Position numbers and translations under genes: made by a program. A stretch of 64,000 nt of DNA. It comes from Streptomyces sp. NBC_01288. Its GTDB lineage: Bacteria > Actinomycetota > Actinomycetes > Streptomycetales > Streptomycetaceae. The stretch spans positions 3,906,001 to 3,970,000 of the forward strand of contig NZ_CP108427.1 in the NCBI RefSeq assembly GCF_035982055.1. Direction: 5' to 3'. The notes under the pieces are model-generated. The model had not been told where the DNA came from. It did not search any database and saw only the letters and a list, made by a program, of their open reading frames with translations. Of the stretch, positions 33,250 to 42,011 are shown one piece after another. Each line of letters begins with the position of its first letter. Position 1 is the first letter of the stretch.

Positions 33250-35022
33250 GTGCGCAAGGTGCTCATCGCCAATCGTGGCGAAATCGCTGTCCGCGTAGCC
33301 CGGGCCTGCCGGGACGCCGGGATCGCGAGCGTGGCCGTATACGCCGACCCGGACCGGGACGCTCTGCATGTCCGCGCCGCGGATGAGGCGTTCGCCCTGG
33401 GCGGTGACACACCGGCGAGCAGCTACCTGGACATCACCAAGGTCCTCACCGCGGCCCGCGAGTCCGGTGCCGACGCCATCCACCCCGGCTACGGATTCCT
33501 GTCGGAGAACGCCGAGTTCGCCCAGGCCGTCCTCGACGCCGACCTGATCTGGATCGGCCCGCCCCCGCAGGCCATCCGCGACCTCGGTGACAAGGTCGCC
33601 GCCCGGCACATCGCCCAGCGCGCCGGCGCCCCGCTGGTGGCCGGCACCCCCGACCCCGTCTCCGGGTCGGACGAGGTCGTCGCGTTCGCCGAGCAGCACG
33701 GGCTGCCCATCGCCATCAAGGCCGCCTTCGGTGGCGGCGGCCGCGGTCTGAAGGTGGCCCGCACGCTCGAAGAGGTTCCCGAGCTGTACGACTCCGCGGT
33801 CCGCGAGGCCGTCGCCGCCTTCGGCCGTGGCGAGTGCTTCGTCGAGCGCTACCTGGACAAGCCGCGGCACGTGGAGACCCAGTGCCTGGCCGACTCCCAC
33901 GGCAACGTGGTCGTCGTGTCGACGCGTGACTGCTCCCTCCAGCGCCGCCACCAGAAGCTCGTCGAGGAAGCCCCCGCGCCGTTCCTCTCCGAGGCTCAGG
34001 TCGCCGAGCTGTACGCCTCCTCGAAGGCCATCCTCAAGGAGGCCGGCTACGTCGGCGCCGGCACGGTGGAGTTCCTCGTCGGCCAGGACGGCACGATCTC
34101 CTTCCTGGAGGTCAACACCCGCCTCCAGGTGGAACACCCGGTCACCGAGGAGGTCGCCGGCATCGACCTGGTGCGCGAGATGTTCCGCATCGCCGACGGC
34201 GAGGAACTCGGCTACGGCGACCCCGAACTGCGCGGCCACTCCTTCGAGTTCCGCATCAACGGCGAGGACCCCGGCCGCGGCTTCCTGCCCGCCCCCGGCA
34301 CCGTCACCACGTTCGCGGCACCGTCAGGGCCGGGCGTGCGCCTGGACGCCGGTGTCGAGTCCGGGTCGGTCATCGGCCCGGCATGGGACTCACTGCTGGC
34401 CAAGCTGATCGTCACCGGCGCGACCCGCGAGCAGGCGCTCCAGCGTGCCGCCCGTGCGCTGAACGAGTTCCAGGTCGAGGGCATGGCCACGGCCATCCCG
34501 TTCCACCGCGCGGTCGTCAGGGACCCGGCGTTCGCCCCCGAACTCACCGGCTCCGCCGACCCGTTCACGGTCCACACCCGGTGGATCGAGACCGAGTTCG
34601 TCAACGAGATCAAGCCCTTCGCGGCCCCCACGGACGCCGAGGCGGACGAGGACACCGACCGCGAGACGATCGTCGTCGAGGTCGGCGGCAAACGCCTGGA
34701 AGTCTCCCTCCCCGTCTCGCTCGGCATGTCCCTGGCCCGCACCGGACTCGCCGCCGGGGCCAAGCCCAAGCGCCGTGCGGCCAAGAAGTCCGGCCCCGTC
34801 GCCTCCGGCGACACCCTCGCCTCGCCGATGCAGGGCACGATCGTCAAGGTCGCGGTCGAGGAGGGCCAGGAGGTCAAGGAGGGCGACCTCATCGTCGTCC
34901 TCGAAGCCATGAAGATGGAACAGCCGCTGAACGCGCACAAGTCCGGCACGATCAAGGGACTTGGCGCGGAGGTCGGGGCGTCCATCACGTCCGGCGCGGC
35001 GATCTGCGAGATCAAGGACTGA
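33250..35022 (+). CDS. accA2: acyl-CoA carboxylase alpha subunit (biotin carboxylase + carrier)
   Basis: 590 residues, the length I recall for Streptomyces AccA2. Biotin carboxylase part (1-450): start VRKVLIANRGEIAVRV, ATP-grasp with AFGGGGRGL, the metal/ATP segment EVNTRLQVEHPVTEE. Linker about 450-515. Carrier domain (about 515-590) with the biotinylated Lys in EAMKMEQ. It carboxylates biotin for PccB and other beta subunits, feeding malonyl- and methylmalonyl-CoA pools. GTG at 33250 is fixed by the ribosome binding site AAGGAGGGA and by family alignment. It is monocistronic. Its ligase is BirA (27100-27975). Confidence 0.95.
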   Translation: MRKVLIANRGEIAVRVARACRDAGIASVAVYADPDRDALHVRAADEAFALGGDTPASSYLDITKVLTAARESGADAIHPGYGFLSENAEFAQAVLDADLIWIGPPPQAIRDLGDKVAARHIAQRAGAPLVAGTPDPVSGSDEVVAFAEQHGLPIAIKAAFGGGGRGLKVARTLEEVPELYDSAVREAVAAFGRGECFVERYLDKPRHVETQCLADSHGNVVVVSTRDCSLQRRHQKLVEEAPAPFLSEAQVAELYASSKAILKEAGYVGAGTVEFLVGQDGTISFLEVNTRLQVEHPVTEEVAGIDLVREMFRIADGEELGYGDPELRGHSFEFRINGEDPGRGFLPAPGTVTTFAAPSGPGVRLDAGVESGSVIGPAWDSLLAKLIVTGATREQALQRAARALNEFQVEGMATAIPFHRAVVRDPAFAPELTGSADPFTVHTRWIETEFVNEIKPFAAPTDAEADEDTDRETIVVEVGGKRLEVSLPVSLGMSLARTGLAAGAKPKRRAAKKSGPVASGDTLASPMQGTIVKVAVEEGQEVKEGDLIVVLEAMKMEQPLNAHKSGTIKGLGAEVGASITSGAAICEIKD

Positions 35023-35123
35023 TCCGGCGGTACGTCCAGAGGTGCCCGGCCGACAGGAACAGCCTGTCCGCCGGGCACCTCTGTAATGTGACGGCACAGT
35101 GCCTAGGAGGGCAGGTGGGACCC

Positions 35124-35699
35124 ATGGCCGACACAGTCAGGCCGCCGGCGGGGCTGCGCGCCGACGCCCGCCGCAACTACGAGCGGCTGCTCGCCGAGGC
35201 CCGGGTGTCCTTCGCCGCGCACGGTACGGACGCGTCCCTGGAGGACGTGGCGCGGCGGGCGGGTGTCGGTATCGGCACGCTGTACCGCCACTTCCCCAAC
35301 CGGCAGTCCCTGATGAGCGCGGTCTTCGAGGACGCGGTGGGTCAACTCCTCGCGCGTTCCCGGGAGTTGCGGGACGCGCCGCAGCCGTGTGCTGCCCTGG
35401 TGAGCTGGCTGCGGGAGATGGTGACGCACGCGAGTGAGTACCGGGGGCTTTCCCGGGCGCTGATGGCGGTCGCCCATGACGGGACGTCCGCGCTGGCCCG
35501 GTGCAGTGACCCGATCCGGGAGGCGGGGGGTGCGTTGCTCTGCCGAGCGCAGGACGCCGGTGACGTGCGCGGTGATGTCGAGATCGGCGACCTGCTTCAG
35601 CTGACCCATGCGATCGCTCTCGCGGCTGAGGGCAACCCGGGGGATCCCGAACTGGCGGACAGATTGCTGACGTTGACGTTGCGGGGACTGAAGCCGTAG
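35124..35699 (+). CDS. TetR family regulator
   Basis: 191 residues. N-terminal TetR helix-turn-helix (about 15-62: LLAEARVSFAAHGTDASLED, VARRAGVGIGTLYRHFPNRQ). The C-terminal ligand domain (80-190) is helical. ATG at 35124 follows AGGTGGGA. It is downstream of accA2 after about 100 nt and upstream of a cluster of repeats, so it is probably transcribed alone. Target unknown. Confidence 0.88.
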   Translation: MADTVRPPAGLRADARRNYERLLAEARVSFAAHGTDASLEDVARRAGVGIGTLYRHFPNRQSLMSAVFEDAVGQLLARSRELRDAPQPCAALVSWLREMVTHASEYRGLSRALMAVAHDGTSALARCSDPIREAGGALLCRAQDAGDVRGDVEIGDLLQLTHAIALAAEGNPGDPELADRLLTLTLRGLKP

Positions 35700-35730
35700 C
35701 GGTGGTTCGGTTTTCGGGTGCGGCGCCGTC

Positions 35731-35874
35731 GTGGCTGGTCGCGCAGTTCCCCGCGCCCCTAAAAGACATGGGCCGACCCGCGTTTTCAAGGGGCGCAGTT
35801 CCCCGCGCCCCTAAAAGATGGCCCCGTTCAGCCGACCTGCTTTTAAGGGGCGCGGGGAACTGCGCGACCAGCCC
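35731..35874. repeat. cluster of three type 1b dispersed repeat copies
   Basis: Three copies of the core CGCAGTTCCCCGCGCCCCTA: 35731-35766 (plus, with GTGGCTGGTCG ahead), 35789-35818 (plus), and 35841-35874 (reverse). Inverted copies can form a long stem between the convergent TetR and DeoR genes and may act as a bidirectional terminator. Confidence 0.85.
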
Positions 35875-35904
35875 CCACCGGCCTGCAAGCCGAAAACGAA
35901 CCGG

Positions 35905-36870
35905 TCAACGCCTCCGCAGGTCCGCCACCCTCGCCGCGCGCTCCCGCTCGGGAGACTCCCCGGCGAGTACGCCCGCTGCCCTCAACCCCGGTCCACCGCC
36001 CGGTACTTGACCCCGTCGCGGTGCCGGGAGGGGGACATCCCGGCGGCGTTGGTCCCGCGTCGGGGCCTGATCACCCCCCTGTGCTCCCGAACCGCCCGCG
36101 ACAGCGATCTGCACCCCCTGGTCGGCCAGCGCCTGCAACTCCGTGGCCGCGCGGTCGTCATGGCCCGGGGGCTCGTCGGTGACGAGGCGGGTGATGACGT
36201 CCGTGGGCACGGTCTGGAACATGGTGTCCGTGCCGAGCTTGGTGTGGTCGGCCAGGACGACGACCTCGGCGGCCGCCTGGACGAGGGCCCGGTCGACGGA
36301 CGCCGACAGCATGTTGGACGTGGACAGGCCGCGCTCGGCGGTCAGTCCGCTCCCGGAGAGGAAGGCCCGGGACACGCGCAGGCCCTGGAGGGACTGCTCC
36401 GCCCCGCTGCCCACCAGCGCGTAGTTGGAGCCGCGCAGGGTGCCGCCGGTCATGACGACCTCCACGCGGTTGGCATGGGCCAACGCCTGGGCCACCAGCA
36501 GGGAGTTGGTGACCACGGTCAGTCCGGGCACCCGGGCGAGCCGGCGGGCCAGCTCCTGGGTCGTGGTACCCGCCCCCACCACGATCGCCTCGCCCTCTTC
36601 GACGAAGCTGGCGGCGAGATCGGCGATGGCCGTCTTCTCGGCGGTCGCGAGATGCGATTTCTGCGGAAAGCCGGATTCTCGCGTGAACCCGCCCGGCAAT
36701 ACCGCACCGCCGTGCCGGCGGTCGAGGAGTCCTTCTGCCTCCAGTGCGCGCACGTCCCGCCGTACGGTCACTTCGGAGGTCTGGACGACGCGGGCGAGCT
36801 CACGGAGCGATACGGCCCCATTCGCTCGCACCATTTCGAGGATCAATTGGCGACGTTCTGCAGCGAACAC
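35905..36870 (-). CDS. DeoR family transcriptional regulator
   Basis: 321 residues. N-terminal DeoR helix-turn-helix (about 5-58: RRQLILEMVRANGAVSLREL, SEVTVRRDVRALEAEG), then the sugar-phosphate-sensing DeoRC domain (about 75-235) with GAGTTTQELARRL and VVTNSLLVA. The C-terminal 75 residues are an Arg/Gly/Pro-rich extension not usual in the family. DeoR proteins respond to phosphorylated sugars, fitting a role over the nearby pnp, mutase and deoC genes, whose promoters share a palindrome; this link is inference. ATG at 36870. Confidence 0.88.
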   Translation of the reverse strand: MFAAERRQLILEMVRANGAVSLRELARVVQTSEVTVRRDVRALEAEGLLDRRHGGAVLPGGFTRESGFPQKSHLATAEKTAIADLAASFVEEGEAIVVGAGTTTQELARRLARVPGLTVVTNSLLVAQALAHANRVEVVMTGGTLRGSNYALVGSGAEQSLQGLRVSRAFLSGSGLTAERGLSTSNMLSASVDRALVQAAAEVVVLADHTKLGTDTMFQTVPTDVITRLVTDEPPGHDDRAATELQALADQGVQIAVAGGSGAQGGDQAPTRDQRRRDVPLPAPRRGQVPGGGPGLRAAGVLAGESPERERAARVADLRRR

Positions 36871-37001
36871 GAAACTGACAGTAACCCCAACGACCGTCTG
36901 CTTTCAGGTGTTTGCGCCGAATAACGGAAGTTGTTCGTACAGCAGGACCGGAAGTGGTATAGGGCCTAGTCTCGCCGCCTATGCCGCCCGAATGGTCGAC
37001 A

Positions 37002-37024
37002 ACTCCCCGTGACCAGCGGGGAGT
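37002..37024 (-). terminator. terminator of the lpdA-like gene
   Basis: Perfect 8-bp arms ACTCCCCG (37002-37009) and CGGGGAGT (37017-37024), 7-nt loop, 10 nt after the stop codon. Confidence 0.6.
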
Positions 37025-37034
37025 CCGTTTCGGC

Positions 37035-38483
37035 TCAGACTTCGCCCGTCGCCTTCCGCGTGTGGAGCTGCCGGGCCACCTCGGCGATCGAGCCCGAAAG
37101 AGACGGGTAGACGGTGAAGGCGTTCGCGATCTGTTCGACCGTCAGGTTGTTGTCGACGGCGATCGAGATGGGGTGGATCAGTTCCGAGGCACGGGGCGCG
37201 ACGACCACACCGCCGACGATGATGCCGGTGCCCGGACGGCAGAAGATCTTGACGAAGCCGTCCCGGATGCCCTGCATCTTCGCGCGCGGGTTGCGGAGGA
37301 GGGGGAGCTTGACGACGCGGGCGTCGATCTTGCCGCCGTCGACGTCGGCCTGGCTGTAGCCGACGGTCGCGATCTCGGGGTCGGTGAAGACGTTCGAGGA
37401 GACGGTCTTCAGGTTGAGCGGGGCCACCGCGTCGCCCAGGAAGTGGTACATCGCGATACGGCCCTGCATCGCGGCCACCGAGGCGAGCGCGAAGATCCCG
37501 GTCACGTCACCGGCGGCGTACACACCCGGAGCCGTCGTACGGGAGACCTTGTCGGTCCAGATGTGGCCCGAGTCGCGCAGCCTGACGCCCGCCTCCTCCA
37601 GGCCCATGCCCGCGGAGTTCGGGATCGCGCCGACGGCCATGAGGCAGTGCGAGCCGGTGATGACGCGACCGTCGGCGAGGACGACCTCGACCTTGTCGCC
37701 GACGCGCTTGGCGGACTGGGCGCGGGAGCGGGCCATGACGTTCATGCCGCGGCGCCGGAAGACGTCTTCGAGTACGGCGGCGGCGTCCGGGTCCTCGCCG
37801 GGCAGGACGCGGTCGCGGGAGGAGACGAGGGTGACCTTGGAGCCGAGGGCCTGGTAGGCGCCTGCGAACTCGGCGCCGGTGACACCGGAGCCGACCACGA
37901 TCAGCTCTTCGGGGAGTTCGGTGAGGTCGTAGACCTGGGTCCAGTTCAGGATGCGCTCGCCGTCCGGGCGGGCGTCGTCCAGCTCGCGGGGGTGGCCGCC
38001 GGTCGCGATGAGGACGGCGTCGGCGACGAGGGTCTCCTCGGTGCCGTCGGCCGCCTTCACGATGACCTTGCGGGAGCCGTCGATGGCCTGCATGCCGTCG
38101 AGCCGGCCCCGGCCGCGCATGACACGGGCGCCGGCCCGGGTCACGGACGCGGTGATGTCGTGCGACTGGGCGAGCGCGAGGCGCTTCACACGGCGGTTGA
38201 CCTTGCCGAGGTCCACGCCGACGACCCGGGCCGCCTGTTCCATGGGTGGGGTGTCGTCGGCGACGATGATGCCGAGTTCCTCGTACGACGAGTCGAAGGT
38301 GGTCATCACCTCGGCCGTCGCGATAAGGGTCTTCGACGGGACGCAGTCGGTCAGCACCGACGCCCCGCCCAGACCGTCGCAGTCGACGACGGTCACCTCC
38401 GCGCCGAGCTGCGCTGCCACCAGCGCCGCTTCATAGCCGCCGGGTCCGCCACCGATGATCACGATCCGAGTCACGTACCCCAT
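37035..38483 (-). CDS. lpdA: FAD-dependent NAD(P)H quinone dehydrogenase, LpdA type
   Basis: 482 residues. Dihydrolipoamide-dehydrogenase fold: FAD motif IGGGPGGYEAAL (residue about 10), second Rossmann motif VVGSGVTGAEFA, C-terminal dimer domain. The redox-active pair (normally GGTCLNVGCIPSK) reads GGASVLTDCVPSK, so the first Cys is absent and only one remains; the C-terminal His-Glu dyad is also not evident. This matches the actinobacterial LpdA/Rv3303c group, which reduces quinones and not lipoamide. ATG at 38483 is chosen; GTG four codons later is an alternative. It is divergent from the cyclotransferase-like gene. Confidence 0.88.
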   Translation of the reverse strand: MGYVTRIVIIGGGPGGYEAALVAAQLGAEVTVVDCDGLGGASVLTDCVPSKTLIATAEVMTTFDSSYEELGIIVADDTPPMEQAARVVGVDLGKVNRRVKRLALAQSHDITASVTRAGARVMRGRGRLDGMQAIDGSRKVIVKAADGTEETLVADAVLIATGGHPRELDDARPDGERILNWTQVYDLTELPEELIVVGSGVTGAEFAGAYQALGSKVTLVSSRDRVLPGEDPDAAAVLEDVFRRRGMNVMARSRAQSAKRVGDKVEVVLADGRVITGSHCLMAVGAIPNSAGMGLEEAGVRLRDSGHIWTDKVSRTTAPGVYAAGDVTGIFALASVAAMQGRIAMYHFLGDAVAPLNLKTVSSNVFTDPEIATVGYSQADVDGGKIDARVVKLPLLRNPRAKMQGIRDGFVKIFCRPGTGIIVGGVVVAPRASELIHPISIAVDNNLTVEQIANAFTVYPSLSGSIAEVARQLHTRKATGEV

Positions 38484-38603
38484 TGTCCCGCACGCTTCAA
38501 GGTGCTTCCGCCCGGGGGGGCGAGGCCCTGCCGGGCGAAGGGGGGTCGCGGGGAGGGTGTCCAGTGCGGGGCTGCGGTGGGCCACTGAAAGCTGGGGGCA
38601 AAA

Positions 38604-38634
38604 CTAACCACTGTGACCCCGAGTGACCGGTTAG
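38604..38634. promoter_or_regulatory. imperfect inverted repeat between lpdA and the cyclotransferase gene
   Basis: CTAACC (38604-38609) and GGTTAG (38629-38634) with a further partial inner symmetry (CACTG / GAGTG), in the 266-nt divergent gap. Candidate operator only. Confidence 0.3.
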
Positions 38635-38749
38635 AAAAAGACCCAGCTCGCGGAGGGCACACGGGGGCGGCGGGCGGCGCCCGTGCCAGTGGCACCGGTA
38701 CCCACGGTTACGGGAGTGGCGGGTGGTTCCGCTGCCGTACTCTCGAAGC

Positions 38750-39187
38750 ATGTCGCTCTACGCCGCGTACGCCGGCAATCTCGACGCGCGGCTGATGACC
38801 CGCCGCGCCCCGCACTCGCCGTTGCGCGCCACGGGCTGGCTGAACGGGTGGCGGCTGACTTTCGGCGGCGAGCACATGGGCTGGGAGGGCGCGCTCGCGA
38901 CGATCGTGGAGGCCCCGCGCTCCCAGGTCTTCGTCGCGCTGTACGAGATCGCGCCGCCCGACGAGGACTCCATGGACCGGTGGGAGGGCGTCGGCCTCGA
39001 CGTCTACCGCCGCATGCGGGTCCGGGTGCACACCCTGGAGGGCGAGGAACCCGTCTGGCTGTACGTCCTCAACGGGTACGAGGGCGGGCTCCCGTCGGCG
39101 CGGTATCTCGGTGAACTCGCCGACGCCGCCGAGTCCGCGGGCGCGCCGCACGACTATGTGATGGAGCTGCGGAAGCGTCCCTGCTGA
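38750..39187 (+). CDS. gamma-glutamylcyclotransferase-like protein
   Basis: 145 residues. The start MSLYAAYAGNLDARLM matches the glycine-loop of the GGCT fold (YGSNL type), and a conserved Glu lies in EIAPPDEDSMDRWEG. GGCT-fold enzymes cyclise gamma-glutamyl amines to 5-oxoproline; the exact substrate is unknown. A leaderless start is likely: TACTCT (38738-38743) is 6 nt before ATG. The gene is followed by a direct-repeat-like spacer and the pnp promoter. Confidence 0.8.
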   Translation: MSLYAAYAGNLDARLMTRRAPHSPLRATGWLNGWRLTFGGEHMGWEGALATIVEAPRSQVFVALYEIAPPDEDSMDRWEGVGLDVYRRMRVRVHTLEGEEPVWLYVLNGYEGGLPSARYLGELADAAESAGAPHDYVMELRKRPC

Positions 39188-39312
39188 GGGTTTCCTCACG
39201 GCTCTGCCGAGGGTTCCCCGCGATTCCGCTGAGGGTTTCCCACACATAACGCCCGTCACAGGTCTCGTTGGAAACGACAAGACAACGATCGCCATCCCGT
39301 GCGCTCTGTCAT

Positions 39313-39342
39313 CTACGCGCGTAGGCCCAGACCAGCTACGCT
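39313..39342 (+). promoter_or_regulatory. pnp promoter with the CTACGCGCGTAG operator
   Basis: Perfect palindrome CTACGCGCGTAG at 39313-39324, covering the -35 position of a promoter whose -10 is TACGCT (39337-39342). The GTG start follows after 7 nt, so the transcript looks leaderless. The same palindrome lies before deoC and add. Confidence 0.65.
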
Positions 39343-39349
39343 CATCCGC

Positions 39350-40174
39350 GTGAACGCATCTCTTCTTCCGGACGACATCCAGGGCGACCCCCATGCCGCC
39401 GCTGACGCCGCCGCCACGCGCCTGCGCGAACTGACGGGCGCCGAGACCCACGACGTCGCCCTTGTGATGGGCTCCGGCTGGGGACCGGCCGTCGACGCGC
39501 TCGGCGTTTCCGAGGCCGACTTCCCCGTCACCGAGCTGCCCGGTTTCCCGCCGCCGGCCGTCGAGGGACACGGGGGCCGGGTCCGCTCGTACAAGATCGG
39601 CGACAAGCGCGCGCTGGTCTTCCTCGGCCGTACCCACTACTACGAGGGCCGCGGGGTCGCCGCCGTCGCGCACGGCGTCCGTACCGCCGTCGCCGCCGGC
39701 TGCAAGACCATCGTCCTGACCAACGGCTGCGGTGGCCTGCGCGAAGGCATGCGACCCGGCCAGCCGGTCCTGATCAGCGACCACATCAACCTCACGGCCA
39801 CGTCCCCCATCGTCGGCGCGAACTTCGTCGACCTGACCGACCTGTACTCCCCCCGGCTGCGCGCCCTGTGCAAGGAGATCGACCCGGCTCTGGAGGAGGG
39901 TGTCTACGCCCAGTTCCCCGGGCCGCACTACGAGACTCCGGCCGAGATCCGCATGGCTCGGGTGATCGGGGCGGACCTGGTGGGCATGTCGACGGTGCTG
40001 GAAGCCATCGCGGCGCGCGAGGCGGGTGCGGAGGTGCTGGGCATCTCCCTGGTGACGAACCTCGCCGCGGGTATGACCGGCGAACCGCTGAACCACGAGG
40101 AGGTCCTCCAGGCCGGCCGGGATTCCGCTTCGCAGATGGGGTCACTGTTGGCCCAGGTGCTCGGGCGGTTGTAG
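39350..40174 (+). CDS. pnp: purine nucleoside phosphorylase
   Basis: 274 residues, trimeric (PNP/MTAP) type. Splits purine (deoxy)nucleosides with phosphate to free base and (deoxy)ribose-1-phosphate. Visible: phosphate-binding GSGWG (about residue 40), GRTHYYEG, TNGCGGLREGM, FPGPHYETPAEIRM and the purine-site VGMSTVLEAIAAREAG. GTG at 39350 is set by the leaderless promoter; the body matches the family from here. Its product goes to the mutase encoded next (40311-41948), separated by a type 2 repeat. Confidence 0.95.
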   Translation: MNASLLPDDIQGDPHAAADAAATRLRELTGAETHDVALVMGSGWGPAVDALGVSEADFPVTELPGFPPPAVEGHGGRVRSYKIGDKRALVFLGRTHYYEGRGVAAVAHGVRTAVAAGCKTIVLTNGCGGLREGMRPGQPVLISDHINLTATSPIVGANFVDLTDLYSPRLRALCKEIDPALEEGVYAQFPGPHYETPAEIRMARVIGADLVGMSTVLEAIAAREAGAEVLGISLVTNLAAGMTGEPLNHEEVLQAGRDSASQMGSLLAQVLGRL

Positions 40175-40203
40175 GCGCACTTGTAGGCGCGGGCCGGCAT
40201 CGT

Positions 40204-40273
40204 CCAGCCCGTCCGGCGATTGAGGACGAGGCCCCTTCAGGGCCGAAGGGGGGTCTGGGGGCGCAGCCCCCAG
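40204..40273 (+). repeat. dispersed intergenic repeat, type 2 copy
   Basis: CAGCCCGTCCGGCGATTGAG followed by GACGAGGCCCCTTC and the hairpin GGGGGCGCAGCCCCC. It lies between pnp and the mutase gene. The second copy in the window is at 60116-60187. Confidence 0.8.
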
Positions 40274-40310
40274 GTACCCGCACCAAGAGACAACGAGAGG
40301 TTGACCGACC

Positions 40311-41948
40311 GTGCACGCCGATCTCATCGCGCAGGCCAGGACCTGGCTCGCCGAGGACCCCGACGCGGACACCCGTGACGAGCTCGCCAAGCTCATCGAC
40401 GCGGGGGACGTCGCCGAGCTCGCGGAGCGCTTCAGCGGCACCCTCCAGTTCGGCACCGCCGGCCTCCGGGGCGAACTGGGCGCCGGGCCCATGCGGATGA
40501 ACCGTGCGGTCGTCATCCGGGCCGCCGCCGGACTCGCCGCGTACCTCAGGAAGACCGGCCACACCGACGGCACCGGAACCGTCGTCATCGGCTACGACGC
40601 CCGCCACAAGTCGGCGGACTTCGCCCGCGACACCGCCGCGGTGATGGTCGGCGCGGGACTCAAGGCGGCCGTACTCCCCCGCCCCCTCCCCACCCCCGTA
40701 CTCGCCTTCGCCATACGGCACTTGGGCGCGATCGCGGGCGTGGAGGTCACCGCCAGCCACAACCCGCCACGGGACAACGGTTACAAGGTCTACCTCGGCG
40801 ACGGCTCCCAGATCGTGCCCCCGGCCGACGCGGAGATCGCCGCCGAGATCGAGGCGATCGGCTCACTGCACGACGTGGCCCGTCCGGACACCGGCTGGGA
40901 GATCCTCGACGACGCCGTCCTCGACGCCTACCTCGCCCGCACCGACGCCGTCCTCGCCCCCGACTCCCCCCGCACCGCCCGCACCGTCTACACCGCGATG
41001 CACGGCGTCGGCAAGGACGTACTGCTGGCCGCGTTCGCCCGGGCCGGGTTCCCGGAACCCGTGCTCGTCGCCGAACAGGCCGAGCCCGACCCGGACTTCC
41101 CGACCGTCGCGTTCCCCAACCCGGAGGAGCCCGGCGCGATGGACCTCGCCTTCGCGCAGGCCCGTGCCAGCGACCCCGACCTGATCATCGCCAACGACCC
41201 CGACGCCGACCGCTGCGCCGCAGCCGTGAAGGCGGACGGGAAGTGGCGGATGCTGCGCGGCGACGAGGTCGGTTCACTCCTCGCCGCACACCTCGTGCGA
41301 CGCGGCGCCCGGGGCACCTTCGCCGAGTCGATCGTGTCCTCGTCCCTCCTCGGCCGTATCGCCGAGAAGGCGGGTCTGCCCTACGAGGAGACCCTCACCG
41401 GCTTCAAGTGGATCGCCCGGGTGGAGGGCCTTCGCTACGGCTATGAGGAAGCCCTCGGTTACTGCGTGGACCCGGACGGCGTGCGCGACAAGGACGGCAT
41501 CACGGCCGCCCTCCTCATCACCGAGCTGGCCTCCGAGCTGAAGGCCGAGGGGCGCGATCTGCTCGACCTCCTCGACGATCTCGCCGTCGAGCACGGCCTG
41601 CACGCCACCGATCAACTCTCCGTCCGCGTCGAGGACTTGACCGTCATCGCGGACGCCATGCGGCGGCTGCGCGAGCAGCCGCCGACCGCGCTCGCGGGGC
41701 TGGCCGTCACCAAGGCCGAGGACCTGACCGAGGGCACGGAGAAGCTCCCGCCCACGGACGGCCTGCGCTACACGCTCGACGGCGCCCGGGTCATCGTCCG
41801 GCCCAGCGGCACCGAGCCCAAACTGAAGTGCTACCTGGAGGTCGTGGTGCCCGTCGCCACGCACGCCGATCTCCCAGCGGCCCGCGCGCAGGCGACCGAG
41901 ACCCTCGCGACGATCAAGCGGGACCTGTCGGCGGCGGCCGGTATCTGA
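40311..41948 (+). CDS. phosphohexomutase/phosphopentomutase (PGM2-like)
   Basis: 545 residues, alpha-D-phosphohexomutase superfamily. Phosphoserine loop TASHNPPRDNGYK (about residue 150), metal loop DPDADR (about 305), sugar-binding GEE-type loop in YEEALGYCVDPDG, phosphate-binding PSGTEPKLKCYLEV near the end. Often annotated as phosphomannomutase; its place directly after pnp and near deoC argues for a phosphopentomutase turning (deoxy)ribose-1-P into the 5-phosphate, which is inference. GTG at 40311; GAGAGG about 10 nt upstream. Confidence 0.9.
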   Translation: MHADLIAQARTWLAEDPDADTRDELAKLIDAGDVAELAERFSGTLQFGTAGLRGELGAGPMRMNRAVVIRAAAGLAAYLRKTGHTDGTGTVVIGYDARHKSADFARDTAAVMVGAGLKAAVLPRPLPTPVLAFAIRHLGAIAGVEVTASHNPPRDNGYKVYLGDGSQIVPPADAEIAAEIEAIGSLHDVARPDTGWEILDDAVLDAYLARTDAVLAPDSPRTARTVYTAMHGVGKDVLLAAFARAGFPEPVLVAEQAEPDPDFPTVAFPNPEEPGAMDLAFAQARASDPDLIIANDPDADRCAAAVKADGKWRMLRGDEVGSLLAAHLVRRGARGTFAESIVSSSLLGRIAEKAGLPYEETLTGFKWIARVEGLRYGYEEALGYCVDPDGVRDKDGITAALLITELASELKAEGRDLLDLLDDLAVEHGLHATDQLSVRVEDLTVIADAMRRLREQPPTALAGLAVTKAEDLTEGTEKLPPTDGLRYTLDGARVIVRPSGTEPKLKCYLEVVVPVATHADLPAARAQATETLATIKRDLSAAAGI

Positions 41949-42011
41949 GCCGTAGCGGAACACACGGGGTGTCCCTGTCCGGGGGCACCCCGTCCGCGTC
42001 CCGTGCTGCGG

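Noticed and set aside
36981..38588. 535-codon open frame antisense to the lpdA-like gene
   Set aside because: Low-complexity Asp/Gly/Val/Arg product; the opposite strand encodes a clear flavoprotein.
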